Shown in pieces: positions 51,943 to 62,257 of a DNA stretch of 64,000 nucleotides. The first letter of the stretch is position 1; the number at the start of each line of letters is the position of its first letter. The stretch is from contig NZ_CP053382.1 in NCBI RefSeq assembly GCF_014931605.1, forward strand, positions 2,542,001-2,606,000, given 5' to 3'. Source of the stretch: Halomonas sp. MCCC 1A13316. Its GTDB lineage: Bacteria; Pseudomonadota; Gammaproteobacteria; Pseudomonadales; Halomonadaceae. A program made the translations under genes and the position numbers. The notes below the pieces were generated by a model. The model was given only the letters and a program-made list of their open reading frames with translations. It was not told the DNA's origin and did not search any database.

Positions 51943-54005
51943 TGAGGGGGGGCAAGCTGCCCAAGCGTCAGCGTCTGATCGGCCTGTGGCTATTGCTCAG
52001 CGGTATCAGCCTGCTGGGTGGCGCCATTTTCGCTGCCTGGCTCGATAGTCTGTTCCAACCCCAGGGCTTCGCCCGCCTCGTGCTGTGGCTCGGCTGTTTC
52101 TCCGGAGGCGGCACCATCTTCCTGGTTGGGCTGCTGCTCGAGCGCATGCTGTTCACTCCACTGCGCCATCTTCAGGTTCAACTGGCACGCCTCGTGGCCA
52201 ACCCGGATGCCCGCGAGGACTACCCTCCCGAAGGCTGGCTGCGCGGCCTGGGCCCCGACCTGCTGCGTGTGCGAGAAGCCTGGCGCAGCGATCGTCAACG
52301 CCTGGCCACGGCCCACGCCGAAGGCGCTCGCAGCGCGGCGCGCATACGCCAGGAGCTCGAGACACTACTGCAAGTACTCGATACGCCACTGCTGCTATGC
52401 GACCACCACCGTCGGCTATTGCTGTTCAACCAGGCCGCCGAGACGTTGCTCGGAAGGCATCCCGGGCTCGGGCTAGGCAAGCGACTGGATGCCTTGCTGC
52501 CGATAGCGAGCCTGCAGGATGCGCTGGGACAGTTGCCGAGAGACGGCTCACCGCGCGAGTTGCTGATTCCTTGCGATGAGCGCTGGCTGCACATGGTGAT
52601 GCGCCGGGTACCGCAGAGCAACGGCGAGACGCTGTTGACCCTGACCGATGCCACCGCCGCCTGGACCAGCGAGATGGGCGCACGGGCCGGCCTGGCAGAG
52701 CACATGGCGCCGCTGCGTCGGCACGGTGCCAGCCTGGCCAGTGCCGCCGAGGCACTGGGCAGCGTACGCCATGCCAGGCACATCGACGATACGTTGCAGC
52801 GCCGCCTGGAGGCGGTGATCGACGAGGAGAGCCGCGCCCTGGGCGACGAGATCGAAAAACTCGGCCGCCTGATCGAGGACATGCAGCAGCAGGGCGAGCG
52901 GCTGGTGCCGCTGTGGTCCAACGACCTGTGGCAGTCGCTCAATGAACGACTCGACGACACTCCCTTCGAGGTTCTACCCATCGGCATGCCCGCCTGGTTC
53001 AAGGGCGATGCCCCGGCGCTACTGGTCATGCTGGTGGCACTGCTGCAGCGGTTGAGCGAGCATGCCGGCACCACGCACTTCGAGGGCGAGATCCTGATCG
53101 GCAACCGCCGCGTCTATCTCGATCTGGTCTGGCCCGGCAAACCGTGGCCGCAGCGGGAACTGGCGGCATGGTGCGAACAGCGACTCGAGACGCTGCCCCT
53201 CTCACCGCGAATCGGCGATTTGCTGCGTCAGCACGCCAGCGATGCCTGGAGCCTGGCGGATGGCGATGGGGAGCACGCCCGCCTGCGCCTGCCGCTACCC
53301 GCCGTGGATCGCGTCGGCGCACCGCCCAGCCAGTTGCCGCCGCGCCCCGAGTTTCATGATTTCGGCATCGCCGATTTGCCACCCCCCGATGCCGAACTCG
53401 CCCGCTGTCCGCTACGAGCACTGGAAATCGTGGCTTTCGATACCGAAACCACCGGGCTCGAGCTGCGCCGGGGCGACTGTGTGGTCAGCCTCGGCGCCTG
53501 CCGTATCGTCAACGCCCGGTTGCTGGCCGATGACGTCTTCGATACGCGGGTCGATCCCGGCAAGCCGATTCCTCCCGCCAGTACCGCCATACACGGCCTT
53601 ACCGACGCCGATGTAGCCGGCGCCCCGCCGTTGCCGGTGATCCTGCCGCGCTTCCGCGACTATATCGGTGACGCCGTGATTCTGGCCCACAATGCCGCTT
53701 TCGATTTGCTGGCCCTGCAGCCCACCGGAAGCGGCACGTCGCTGGAAATGCCGGTGCTCGATACGCTGTTGCTCTCCCGAGCCCTCGACGAGAGCCTGGA
53801 CGGCCACGACCTGGACACGCTCGCCGAGCGCTACGACTTGAGCTTCCCTCCGGGTACCCGACATACGGCGCTTGGCGATGCACGAGTGACGGCCGAGCTG
53901 TGGCTGGCACTGCTTCCTCGACTCGAAGCCCGCGGTATCGAAACCCTCGAGCAGGTACTGGCCCTTCAGGCCACCGCCTTCGACCGGGAGGACGCCTGTA
54001 CATGA
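51942..54005 (+). CDS. Membrane sensor-like protein fused to a DnaQ-type 3'-5' exonuclease
   Basis: 687 residues. Two transmembrane helices (about 12-32 and 44-66) are followed by a short linker, a PAS-like domain (LLQVLDTPLLLCDHHRRLLLFNQAAETLLG, about 145-200) and a degenerate kinase-like region (about 240-460) lacking a recognisable phospho-His motif. A DEDDh exonuclease domain occupies about 490-670: FDTETTGLE (Exo I), HNAAFDLLA (Exo II) and HTALGDARVT (Exo III). All catalytic acids and the His are present, so it should be an active, membrane-tethered nuclease. Co-translated with the receiver gene before it and the small membrane protein after it. Confidence 0.85.
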   Translation: MRGGKLPKRQRLIGLWLLLSGISLLGGAIFAAWLDSLFQPQGFARLVLWLGCFSGGGTIFLVGLLLERMLFTPLRHLQVQLARLVANPDAREDYPPEGWLRGLGPDLLRVREAWRSDRQRLATAHAEGARSAARIRQELETLLQVLDTPLLLCDHHRRLLLFNQAAETLLGRHPGLGLGKRLDALLPIASLQDALGQLPRDGSPRELLIPCDERWLHMVMRRVPQSNGETLLTLTDATAAWTSEMGARAGLAEHMAPLRRHGASLASAAEALGSVRHARHIDDTLQRRLEAVIDEESRALGDEIEKLGRLIEDMQQQGERLVPLWSNDLWQSLNERLDDTPFEVLPIGMPAWFKGDAPALLVMLVALLQRLSEHAGTTHFEGEILIGNRRVYLDLVWPGKPWPQRELAAWCEQRLETLPLSPRIGDLLRQHASDAWSLADGDGEHARLRLPLPAVDRVGAPPSQLPPRPEFHDFGIADLPPPDAELARCPLRALEIVAFDTETTGLELRRGDCVVSLGACRIVNARLLADDVFDTRVDPGKPIPPASTAIHGLTDADVAGAPPLPVILPRFRDYIGDAVILAHNAAFDLLALQPTGSGTSLEMPVLDTLLLSRALDESLDGHDLDTLAERYDLSFPPGTRHTALGDARVTAELWLALLPRLEARGIETLEQVLALQATAFDREDACT

Positions 54006-54202
54006 GCGGCTCCGGCCCCCATGCCCGGCTGGTGGCATTGATCGGCCTGGCCGCCCTGCTCTTCTCGCCGCCGCTGGTACTGATCTTCGATCGTCCCTCA
54101 TCCACCGGGCTTTCATGGCTGCCACTCTACTTGTTCGTGGCCTGGCTGGTGGTCATCGCCCTGGCCGCCTGGCTGATGGAGCATCGGCAGGAGGAAAGCT
54201 GA
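54002..54202 (+). CDS. Small two-helix membrane protein of the symporter operon
   Basis: 66 residues with two hydrophobic helices (about 8-25 and 36-56), ending in EHRQEES. The ATG overlaps the preceding TGA (ATGA) and the next start is 4 bp after its stop. Its position before a solute:sodium symporter parallels the small DUF4212/DUF485-type partners of acetate permeases; family membership is inferred from size and context. Confidence 0.75.
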   Translation: MSGSGPHARLVALIGLAALLFSPPLVLIFDRPSSTGLSWLPLYLFVAWLVVIALAAWLMEHRQEES

Positions 54203-54206
54203 CACG

Positions 54207-56954
54207 ATGAGAACCGAGCCGGTAGTGCTGACGGTCGCCTTCGGCTACCTGGCGCTGCTGTTCGTGATCGCGGCCTGGGGAGACCGGCGCGCCGAACAGG
54301 GCCGTACGGTGATCGGCTCGCCTACCGTCTATGCGCTTTCGATCGCCGTTTACTGCACCGCCTGGACCTTCTACGGCAGCGTAGGTCGGGCGGCGGTATA
54401 CGGTCCCAGCTTCCTGTTGATCTATCTGGGGCCGACGCTCGCCATGCTGATGGCACCGCTGCTGATCCGTAAGATGGTGCGGATCGCCAGCACTCAGCGC
54501 ATCACCTCCATTGCCGACTTCATCAGCGCCCGCTACGGCAAGAGCTCCAGCCTGGGTGCGCTGGTGGCACTGATCGCGCTGATCGGCATCACGCCCTATA
54601 TCGCTCTCCAGCTCAAGGCGATAACCCTCAGCCACGCGGTACTGGTCAACTATCCCGAAGCCGCCGAGTTCCGCCTCGTCGAGGAGAGCTTCTGGGCCGA
54701 CAAGTCGTTCTGGGTGGCGCTGGTGCTCGCCGTGTTCATTATTCTTTTCGGCACCCGGCACCTGGATGCCAGCGAGCGTCACGAGGGCATGGTGGCGGCC
54801 ATCGCCTTCGAGTCGCTGGTCAAGCTGGTGGCGTTCCTCACCGTCGGCGTCTTCGTCACGTTCGTGCTGTTCAACGGACCCGGCGATCTGTTTCGCCAGG
54901 TTGCCGACACACCCGAGCTGAGCGGTGCCCTGAGCCTCGATGTGGTTCCCGGCGGGGCCATTGGCTGGGTCGGCACCCTGGTGCTGGCTTTCCTGGCCTT
55001 TCTCACCCTGCCGCGTCAGTTCCAGGTGTTGGTGGTGGAGAACGTCGATGAGCGTCATCTCAAGCGTGCCAGTTGGCTGTTTCCGCTCTACCTGGTGGCG
55101 ATCAACCTGTTCGTGATCCCCATCGCCATGGCCGGCCTGTTGCTGCCGATGGGCAACAGCGACCCCGACAGCTTCGTGCTGACCCTGCCGCTCTCGGCCG
55201 GCATCGACGGCATTCCCCTGCTGGTCTTCATCGGGGGGCTCTCAGCAGCCACCAGCATGGTGATCGTCGAGACCATCGCGCTCTCCACCATGGTCAGTAA
55301 CCAGCTGATCATGCCGCTGTTGCTGCGCTCCAAGCGGCTCCACCTGAACTCCCAGGGAGAGCTGGCCGGTTGGCTGCTGGGCATTCGCCGGGTAGCGATC
55401 GTGTTGATCCTGTTGCTGGGTTACCTCTACCACGCCTTGATCGGAGACTCCTACAGCCTGGTGACCATCGGTCTGGTGTCGTTCGTCGGGGCCGCTCAGT
55501 TTGCCCCCGCCATGCTGATCGGTATGTACTGGCGCGGCGCAACCCGGGCTGGCGCGACGCTGGGACTGTTGGCCGGCTTCATCAGTTGGATCTACACCCT
55601 GCTGCTGCCGGGCTTCGCCCAGTCGGGTTGGCTCGACGCCACTTTCCTCGCCCAAGGGCCATTCGGCCTCGAATGGCTACGCCCCTATGCCCTGTTCGGC
55701 CTGGAAGGCTTCGACATCTATAGCCACGCCCTGTTGTGGAGCCTGCTGGCCAACGTCGGCTTGCTGGTCGGCGTGTCGTTGTTCACCCGCCAGAGCCCGG
55801 TGGAGCAGACCCAGGCGGCGCTGTTCACCGAAGCCATGAACCCGGGGCTCGAACACACTTCGCTCTGGCGCGGCCAAACCACCCGCGGCGAGCTCAAGAG
55901 CCTGCTCAGCCGCTACCTGGGCGCCGTCGCCACGGCGCGGATACTGGCCAACCCGCAGGACAGCCAGGCCGACGAGACTCCCGCCCCGCCGGCGCTGATC
56001 GCCCGTGCCGAACAGGCCCTGTCGGGCGCCCTGGGCAGCGCTTCGGCCAGGGTTCTGATCAATTCGGTGGTACGCGGCGAGGCGCTGGACCTGGAGGCGA
56101 TTCTCAGCATTCTTGACACTACCTCGCAGACGCTGGAGTACAACCGCCGCCTGGAGCAGAAATCCAACGAGCTGGCGCGAATCGGTGAGGAGCTGCGCGC
56201 GGCCAACGAGCGCCTGCGCGAACTCGACCGTCTCAAGGACGAGTTCGTCGCCATGGTCAGCCACGAGCTGAGGACACCGCTCACCTCGATCCGCGCCTTC
56301 GCCGAGATCCTGCGCGACGGCAAGGACCTGCCGGAGGAGAAGCGCATCCACTTCCTCGAGGTCGTGGTACTGGAGAGCCAACGGCTTTCACGCCTGATCG
56401 AAGAGATCCTCGACCTGGCGCGGCTGGAAAGCGGACGACTGACGCTCTCTCCCCAGCGGCTCGACCTGGCGGCGCTGGTGCACCACAGTGTGGATGCCGT
56501 GCATCGGCTGCAGGAGGATCGCGGCGTTACGCTCGAAGTCGACCTGGAACTCGACGAGGCGCCGGTGATCGGCGACCCCGATCGCCTGGAACAGGTGATC
56601 ATCAACCTGCTCGACAATGCCGGCAAGTTCGCCGACGACGACGATCCGCGCGTGCGCCTCCACCTGGCCCGGCACAAGAATAACTTCAGGTTGAGCGTCG
56701 AGGACAACGGACCGGGTATTGCCCCTGACGAGCGTGAACGGGTGTTCGAGAAGTTCCACCAGATCAAGCGCTACGGCGCCAGCAGCGGCAAGGCCCACGG
56801 CCGCCCACGTGGCAGCGGCCTGGGACTGCCGATCAGCCGCGGCATCGTGGCCCACCTGGGGGGACGGCTATGGGTCGACGATGCCCCGACGCTAGAGGGC
56901 GCCTGCCTGATCATGGAACTGCCGGAAGCGATCGAGGAAACAGGACAGGCCTGA
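54207..56954 (+). CDS. CrbS/CbrA-like sodium:solute symporter fused to histidine kinase
   Basis: 915 residues. The first ~530 residues are an SSS-family transporter with ~13 helices (YCTAWTFYGSVGRAAVYG, ITSIADFISARYGKSS, LPRQFQVLVVENVDERHL). A linker of STAC type (ELKSLLSRYLG ...) and a coiled coil lead to HisKA (MVSHELRTPLTSIRAF, His ~686) and HATPase (NLLDNAGKFADD, VEDNGPGIAPDERERVFEKFH, GSGLGLPISRGI). No PAS domain is obvious. CrbS/CbrA proteins control acetate or amino-acid use. Last gene of the operon starting at 51571, with the receiver at 51571 a likely target. Confidence 0.93.
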   Translation: MRTEPVVLTVAFGYLALLFVIAAWGDRRAEQGRTVIGSPTVYALSIAVYCTAWTFYGSVGRAAVYGPSFLLIYLGPTLAMLMAPLLIRKMVRIASTQRITSIADFISARYGKSSSLGALVALIALIGITPYIALQLKAITLSHAVLVNYPEAAEFRLVEESFWADKSFWVALVLAVFIILFGTRHLDASERHEGMVAAIAFESLVKLVAFLTVGVFVTFVLFNGPGDLFRQVADTPELSGALSLDVVPGGAIGWVGTLVLAFLAFLTLPRQFQVLVVENVDERHLKRASWLFPLYLVAINLFVIPIAMAGLLLPMGNSDPDSFVLTLPLSAGIDGIPLLVFIGGLSAATSMVIVETIALSTMVSNQLIMPLLLRSKRLHLNSQGELAGWLLGIRRVAIVLILLLGYLYHALIGDSYSLVTIGLVSFVGAAQFAPAMLIGMYWRGATRAGATLGLLAGFISWIYTLLLPGFAQSGWLDATFLAQGPFGLEWLRPYALFGLEGFDIYSHALLWSLLANVGLLVGVSLFTRQSPVEQTQAALFTEAMNPGLEHTSLWRGQTTRGELKSLLSRYLGAVATARILANPQDSQADETPAPPALIARAEQALSGALGSASARVLINSVVRGEALDLEAILSILDTTSQTLEYNRRLEQKSNELARIGEELRAANERLRELDRLKDEFVAMVSHELRTPLTSIRAFAEILRDGKDLPEEKRIHFLEVVVLESQRLSRLIEEILDLARLESGRLTLSPQRLDLAALVHHSVDAVHRLQEDRGVTLEVDLELDEAPVIGDPDRLEQVIINLLDNAGKFADDDDPRVRLHLARHKNNFRLSVEDNGPGIAPDERERVFEKFHQIKRYGASSGKAHGRPRGSGLGLPISRGIVAHLGGRLWVDDAPTLEGACLIMELPEAIEETGQA

Positions 56955-57168
56955 CACAGCAGTACATTCAAGTTAAGCCCCTCCCTGCCGATAAAGCGCT
57001 ATCGGCCTGATTGAGCTCACATCATTCACTGCCCGTTCCTCCCAATAACAACAATCGCTGTTCCGTAAACACTCCCGCCTTGCCTGCGCCAAGGCGGTAA
57101 CTAGTATCGCCCGGCTGTTAGCCGGCAATGGCGAAACATAGAGAAGCCCCCCTGCAAGAGAGCTATTG

Positions 57169-59169
57169 ATGACAGTCCTGTCCCGTTTGACCTTGACCCA
57201 GAAGTTGCTTGGTGCGGTTGGCCTACCCCTGTTGGCAGCCTTCCTGGCGCTTGGCTTGATCGTTCATACCCAGCTGAATGCCGCCATCCCCCCCATGGTG
57301 GAAAATAACAGCATGCGCCAGGTCGAGGCGCGTGCCGACGAGATCGGCCGCTGGCTCACCGGCTACCGGACCCTGCTGACAGGCCTGGCGAAGGATGAAC
57401 GCCTGGCTGAACCGGTTCCAGTGGAGGCGCACCTGGAATGGCTGAAGGCTCGCCATCCCGGTGATGCCACCATCGAATCGCTCTATTTTGCCGATGCCAC
57501 TGGCGATACCGTGACGCATACGGGCGCCCGTGCCGATATCTCAGGCAGGGGCTATTTCAAGGAGCTGGTCCTGGACGGCACCACCGACAGGATGCTCGGG
57601 GACCCGGTTCTATCGCTGGTCAGCGGACTACCCACAGCAATCATCGCCGAAGCGGTCTTCGATGCCCAAGGCAACCGCATCGGGCTATTAGGCATTACCC
57701 TTTCCATGGCGGCGGCATCCGAGATCACCTCGTCCATCGATGTCGGCGACGGCAGCTACGGTTATATGGTCGATCGAAGCGGCATGGTGGTAGCGCATCC
57801 GGATCCTGATGTACGCATGGCATTGCGCGTCACCGAAGCTGACCAGGCGGGTTTTGTGGGGGCCGATGCCCTGGGTCGACAGATGATGGAAGGCCAGGCA
57901 GGAACGGGCCAAGTGACTTCGCCCTTCGGAGGTGCGGTAACCATGGTCTGGAACCCGATCGCCGGCACCGACGGTTGGGCACTGGCAGTGGCCATACCCA
58001 ATGCCGTTTTCACCAGCGTCAGCCGTAACCTGCTTGTCTCTCTGATGCTGGCAGGCGCTTTAACTCTGGCCTTGCTGCTGGGCATCGTGTTCATTTCAGC
58101 TCGCCAGGTACTGTCTCCGATCCGTCGTACGACTCTGGCCATGGCCGATATCGCTCAGGGCAAGGGCGACCTGACCCAGCGCCTGAAGGTGGATAGCCGG
58201 GACGAAGTAGGCCAGCTCGCCGTGCAATTCAATGCCTTCGTCGAGCGCATGCAGAACACGCTGCTGCAGGTACGGGAAAATGCGCGGATGGTACTGGCCG
58301 GCTCAGGCGATATCGCCGATGGTACCCAGGAGCTTTCCTCACGCACCGAGCAGGCGGCAGCCAACCTGCAGGAGACCTCAGCATCGATGGAAGAAATCCA
58401 CTCCACGGTGTCGCATACGGCCCAAGCTTCCGAACAGGCCAATGGCCTGGCCGTGAATGCCGCGGGCGTTGCCGAGCGCGGCAGCGAAGCCATGACCGAA
58501 ATGAGCTCCAAGATGGCTGCCATCGACGAATCTGCCAATAAGATTAGCAATATCATCGGCCTGATCGACTCGATCGCCTTCCAGACCAATATTCTTGCCT
58601 TGAATGCCTCGGTGGAGGCTGCCCGTGCCGGGGAACATGGGCGGGGATTCGCCGTGGTCGCACAGGAAGTCCGCAACTTAGCCAGCCGCTCCTCCGATGC
58701 GGCAAAAGACATTCGCCATCTGATCGATACCTCGGTCAAGCATACCCAGGAAGGCAATACGATCGTACAGGGCGTGGAAAAACGCATGGAGGAACTGCGC
58801 CAGAGCGTGATCCAGGTATCCGATGTGATCAGCGAGATCACTGCCGGAGCACGAGAACAGACGGCAGGCATCGAACAGGTCAATACTGCCGTGGCCGAGA
58901 TGGATACCATGACCCAGCAGAATGCCGCCATGGTGAGCCAGAGTGCCAGGTTGGCCGCCACCATGCACGAGAACGCGTCGCGACTGGATGTACTGATGTC
59001 CGAGTTCGTGCTGGGAGACGGAGACGGTGATGCCAACTGGTCACCCCGCACCCAACGCCAGCAGAGCCCAACTCCCGCGGTTACTTCACCTATCCTACCC
59101 AAGCCGGTGGCGGACCCGAAGCCAAAGCCCAGAGAAACACGTCTTGAAGAGGAATGGGAAACCTTCTGA
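57169..59169 (+). CDS. Methyl-accepting chemotaxis protein with Cache sensor and WETF tail
   Basis: 666 residues. TM1 (about 15-32), a large periplasmic double-Cache domain (about 35-280, SLYFADATGDTVTHTGARADISGRGYFKE), TM2 (about 285-308), HAMP and a classical signalling domain with the conserved tip IIGLIDSIAFQTNILALNA and EAARAGEHGRGFAVVAQEVR. The protein ends EEEWETF, matching the CheR/CheB-docking pentapeptide. Cache receptors sense small ligands directly; the ligand is not predictable here. The ATG at 57169 is used rather than the preceding TTG. Confidence 0.94.
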   Translation: MTVLSRLTLTQKLLGAVGLPLLAAFLALGLIVHTQLNAAIPPMVENNSMRQVEARADEIGRWLTGYRTLLTGLAKDERLAEPVPVEAHLEWLKARHPGDATIESLYFADATGDTVTHTGARADISGRGYFKELVLDGTTDRMLGDPVLSLVSGLPTAIIAEAVFDAQGNRIGLLGITLSMAAASEITSSIDVGDGSYGYMVDRSGMVVAHPDPDVRMALRVTEADQAGFVGADALGRQMMEGQAGTGQVTSPFGGAVTMVWNPIAGTDGWALAVAIPNAVFTSVSRNLLVSLMLAGALTLALLLGIVFISARQVLSPIRRTTLAMADIAQGKGDLTQRLKVDSRDEVGQLAVQFNAFVERMQNTLLQVRENARMVLAGSGDIADGTQELSSRTEQAAANLQETSASMEEIHSTVSHTAQASEQANGLAVNAAGVAERGSEAMTEMSSKMAAIDESANKISNIIGLIDSIAFQTNILALNASVEAARAGEHGRGFAVVAQEVRNLASRSSDAAKDIRHLIDTSVKHTQEGNTIVQGVEKRMEELRQSVIQVSDVISEITAGAREQTAGIEQVNTAVAEMDTMTQQNAAMVSQSARLAATMHENASRLDVLMSEFVLGDGDGDANWSPRTQRQQSPTPAVTSPILPKPVADPKPKPRETRLEEEWETF

Positions 59170-59180
59170 CATGATCTTAA

Positions 59181-59221
59181 CGGCAGGTAGTCGCCGCCAT
59201 TTGGGAGGCGACTATCTGCCG
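59181..59221. terminator. Long hairpin between the convergent chemoreceptor and DUF294 genes
   Basis: 15-bp arms CGGCAGGTAGTCGCC/GGCGACTATCTGCCG with one mismatch. No clear T-tract, and one arm includes the DUF294 stop codon, so the terminator role is tentative. Confidence 0.4.
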
Positions 59222-60390
59222 GCTCCACGCTGCGCGACACGAACCAGGCTGCGTATCACCTGCATGTCATGTCGCAGCAGAATTCGCTGGTCGTCCTCAA
59301 GCTTGGCCAAGTCGATCCAGCCATCGGCTGCGCCGCCCGCCTTCAGGCTCGCCAGCTGTGCTGCAAGCAGCCGCTCCTGCAGGCGCTCCATGGCTGCGAT
59401 TCCCACCCTGGCCTGGCGCGCCGAGAGTGCTTGTTTCGCCACCAGCGCCGACAGCCTGAGGCGGGTATCGGACACGCTCACACCATGACGCAGCGACAGC
59501 AGGCGCACCGCACTGACCAGCGGCAGCAAACCCTGGCGCTTGAGGTTGAGAGCGTTTTCATGCGGCGCCTCCTCGCCGTCCCCGGCGAGTCGGCCGAAGC
59601 GGTCCAGCGCCACGGGTACCTCGTTGAGCAGGCTCGCCATTTCATCGAGGAACAAGCCGGAATGGGGCATGAGCCGTGCGACCTGCTCGGCTAACGCTTC
59701 GGCCAGGTCGGTATCGCCGTATACCGGATGAAAATCGAGCAGGATGTTGCTCTGCTGGACACGCTTCACCCGGCGATCCCGAGTCCATAGCGCAAGCTGC
59801 TCGCACCATTCCGAGAGGCGTTTGCGCCACATCGGCCAGCGCGCCATCACATGACCGTTGCACAACGGAATGCCGGCCTCGTCGAGTCGCGCGGTGAAGC
59901 GCTCGCCAAGTGCCTGGAAGAAACCGTCGATCTCGGTATGGCGAGCGTCCGGGTAGTCGGCCACGATCATGGCGTTGTCCTGGTCCGGTCCCAGCAGGCT
60001 TTCATGCCTCCCGATGGAGCCAAGCGTCAACACGCAGAATGCTACGGGCGGCTCACCCCAGCCGAGCCCCAGCATCTCGTCGAGGGAGAGCTGGATTGCC
60101 CGACGGTAGAGCTGGGCATTATGGTCACTGATCAGTTGGCTGATGCGCCAGGCCGGCAGATCGAGCCGCTGCAGGGCCTCGACCAGCTGCAATTGCCAGG
60201 CGTGGGCGGTGGGCAGGTCGGGGCTCGGTCCCAGCTCGTCCAACGCTTCGCGTAGTGGCTCCAACAAGCTGGCCAGCTCCGGCAGTTTGTCGCCGACGAA
60301 GAGTTCGCGCCAGGGTGAAGCCCGATGCAGCACTTGCATAACGTCTCCCATCGCATCCACGTCAAGCGAGTGTAACGAGAGAGACGTCAT
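59212..60390 (-). CDS. DUF294 putative nucleotidyltransferase
   Basis: 392 residues. The GlnD-like nucleotidyltransferase motif is visible (LTLGSIGRHESLLGPDQDNAM, with the G-S...D-x-D pattern) at about 125-145. A helical DUF294_C domain follows (about 240-385). The N-terminal CNMP/CBS pair found in longer relatives is absent. A related protein lies by the acetate permease in Pseudomonas, in line with the CrbS-like operon nearby. Substrate and target unknown. The ATG at 60390 is kept, though an ATG at codon 14 is possible. Confidence 0.83.
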   Translation of the reverse strand: MTSLSLHSLDVDAMGDVMQVLHRASPWRELFVGDKLPELASLLEPLREALDELGPSPDLPTAHAWQLQLVEALQRLDLPAWRISQLISDHNAQLYRRAIQLSLDEMLGLGWGEPPVAFCVLTLGSIGRHESLLGPDQDNAMIVADYPDARHTEIDGFFQALGERFTARLDEAGIPLCNGHVMARWPMWRKRLSEWCEQLALWTRDRRVKRVQQSNILLDFHPVYGDTDLAEALAEQVARLMPHSGLFLDEMASLLNEVPVALDRFGRLAGDGEEAPHENALNLKRQGLLPLVSAVRLLSLRHGVSVSDTRLRLSALVAKQALSARQARVGIAAMERLQERLLAAQLASLKAGGAADGWIDLAKLEDDQRILLRHDMQVIRSLVRVAQRGAGR

Positions 60391-60470
60391 GAGGCACTTG
60401 GGCCAAGGGATTACGCCTGCCAGGCCAGGACGATCAATGTCTCAGAGGAGCCCCAGGATGCCTATGCCCA

Positions 60471-60770
60471 TCAGCGTGGCTTGAACATATCGTCACCGGC
60501 CTGGTCGATGTAGCGCTGCGCCTTGCTCACCATCAACTGGTCGCAGGCTTCGCGCCCCGGCACCAGGTCAGAGCGCTCGAAGCGGTGTTCCAGGACGTCA
60601 TCGTCGTCACCCGGCTTGCGGATCCAGCCGCTGACGCGGTACTGGCCGCCCTGCTCCGCCGGCTCCGAAACGATCTGGTAGCCGTTGTACTCCACCGGCT
60701 CGGCGGCCTTGGCATTGCCCTGCTTGGACTCGCCAGCCCCGAACAGCCCACCCAACAGTTTCTTCAGCAT
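60471..60770 (-). CDS. HlyU-family protein
   Basis: 99 residues. After a short N-terminal segment (LLGGLFGAGESKQG), the domain shows YNGYQIVSEPAEQGGQYRVSG, EHRFERSD and KAQRYIDQAGD, matching PF10115-type HlyU. This family is named after a Vibrio hemolysin activator but is distinct from the ArsR-like HlyU; its function is unclear. GAGGGGAGAA lies just before the ATG at 60770. Confidence 0.82.
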   Translation of the reverse strand: MLKKLLGGLFGAGESKQGNAKAAEPVEYNGYQIVSEPAEQGGQYRVSGWIRKPGDDDDVLEHRFERSDLVPGREACDQLMVSKAQRYIDQAGDDMFKPR

Positions 60771-60799
60771 TGTTCTCCCCTCGTGCTTACAAACGAGAA

Positions 60800-60818
60800 C
60801 GCCGGCCAAGGGCCGGCG
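60800..60818 (-). terminator. Hairpin after argG
   Basis: CGCCGGCC-AAG-GGCCGGCG, 8-bp perfect stem; on the minus strand followed by TTCTCGTTTG. It lies 25 bp past the argG stop. Confidence 0.65.
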
Positions 60819-60842
60819 CGTCTCGGTTCGAACCGCGTCAGA

Positions 60843-62063
60843 TCAGCTCTGCTGGCGGCCCTTACCAGCCGCTATACGCAGACGCAGGGCATTGAGCTTG
60901 ATGAAGCCCTCGGCATCCTTCTGATTGTAGGCGCCGGCATCGTCTTCGAAAGTGGCGATCGACTCGTCGAACAGCGACTGTTCGGACTTGCGGCCCACTA
61001 CGGTGGCGCTGCCCTTGTAGAGCTTCATGCGCACCACGCCGGAGACGTTCTTCTGGGTCTCGTCGATGGCGGCCTGCAGCATGCGCCGCTCGGGGCTCCA
61101 CCAGTAGCCGTTGTAGATCACCTTGGCGTACTTAGGCATCAACTCGTCTTTCAGGTGGGCCTCTTCGCGGTCCAGGGTGATCGACTCGATGGCGCGATGG
61201 GCACGCAGCATGATGGAGCCCCCCGGCGTCTCGTAGCAGCCGCGGGACTTCATGCCGACGTAGCGATTCTCGACGATGTCGAGACGACCGATGCCGTTGT
61301 CGCCGCCAATCTTGTTGAGTGTCTCGAGCACCTCATGGGGCTTCAGAGCCTTGCCGTCGATGGCGACGATGTCGCCGTGCTCAAAGGTCAGCTCGACGTA
61401 GGTGGGGGCATCCGGCGCAGCTTCGGGCGACACGCTCCAGCGCCACATGTCCTCCTCGGCCTCGGCCCATGGGTCCTCGAGGATGCCTCCCTCGTAGGAG
61501 ATGTGCAGCAGGTTGGCATCCATCGAGTACGGCGACTTCTTCTTGCTCTTGGAGAAGTCGACGGGGATGTCGTGTTGCTCGCAGTAGGCCATCAGCTTTT
61601 CGCGTGAGGTCAGGTCCCACTCGCGCCACGGCGCGATCACCTTGACGCCGGGCTTGAGCGCATAGGCACCCATCTCGAAGCGTACCTGGTCGTTACCCTT
61701 GCCGGTGGCGCCGTGGGAGATGGCGTCGGCGCCGGTCTCGTTGGCGATCTCGATCAGGCGCTTGGCGATCAGCGGACGGGCGATGGAGGTGCCCAGCAGA
61801 TACTCACCCTCGTAGATGGTGTTGGCGCGGAACATCGGGTAGACGTAGTCGCGCACGAACTCCTCGCGCAGGTCTTCGATGTAGATTTCCTTGACGCCCA
61901 GGGCTTGCGCCTTGGTACGCGCCGGCTCCACTTCCTCGCCCTGACCGATGTCGGCGGTAAAGGTCACCACCTCGCAGTTGTAGGTCTCCTGCAACCACTT
62001 GACGATGACGGACGTGTCCAGGCCGCCGGAGTAGGCAAGCACGACCTTCTTGACATCGGACAT
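60843..62063 (-). CDS. argG: Argininosuccinate synthase
   Basis: 406 residues, type I length. The ATP PP-loop [10 protein letters not shown] opens the protein, with [28 protein letters not shown] and [12 protein letters not shown] for citrulline/aspartate binding. It joins citrulline and aspartate in arginine biosynthesis. GAGAGGAG precedes the ATG. It is divergent from rnt with about 195 bp between the two coding starts. Confidence 0.97.
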   Translation of the reverse strand: MSDVKKVVLAYSGGLDTSVIVKWLQETYNCEVVTFTADIGQGEEVEPARTKAQALGVKEIYIEDLREEFVRDYVYPMFRANTIYEGEYLLGTSIARPLIAKRLIEIANETGADAISHGATGKGNDQVRFEMGAYALKPGVKVIAPWREWDLTSREKLMAYCEQHDIPVDFSKSKKKSPYSMDANLLHISYEGGILEDPWAEAEEDMWRWSVSPEAAPDAPTYVELTFEHGDIVAIDGKALKPHEVLETLNKIGGDNGIGRLDIVENRYVGMKSRGCYETPGGSIMLRAHRAIESITLDREEAHLKDELMPKYAKVIYNGYWWSPERRMLQAAIDETQKNVSGVVRMKLYKGSATVVGRKSEQSLFDESIATFEDDAGAYNQKDAEGFIKLNALRLRIAAGKGRQQS

Positions 62064-62257
62064 TCGAGGGCTCCTCTCAGGTAAACGTCACAAGTCGTGC
62101 AGTATAGCGTGGCTGCCGCCCGGCGAATACCGGCGGGGGACGTATCGCAGCCAAGCTGTTAGACTTTTCGCCCATGAGAGTCGGCCCGGCCGCGGCGGTT
62201 GCGCGCTGGCAAGGAGCCGTCCCCGACAACGACGAGGCACGTGATGAGGAGAGGTGC

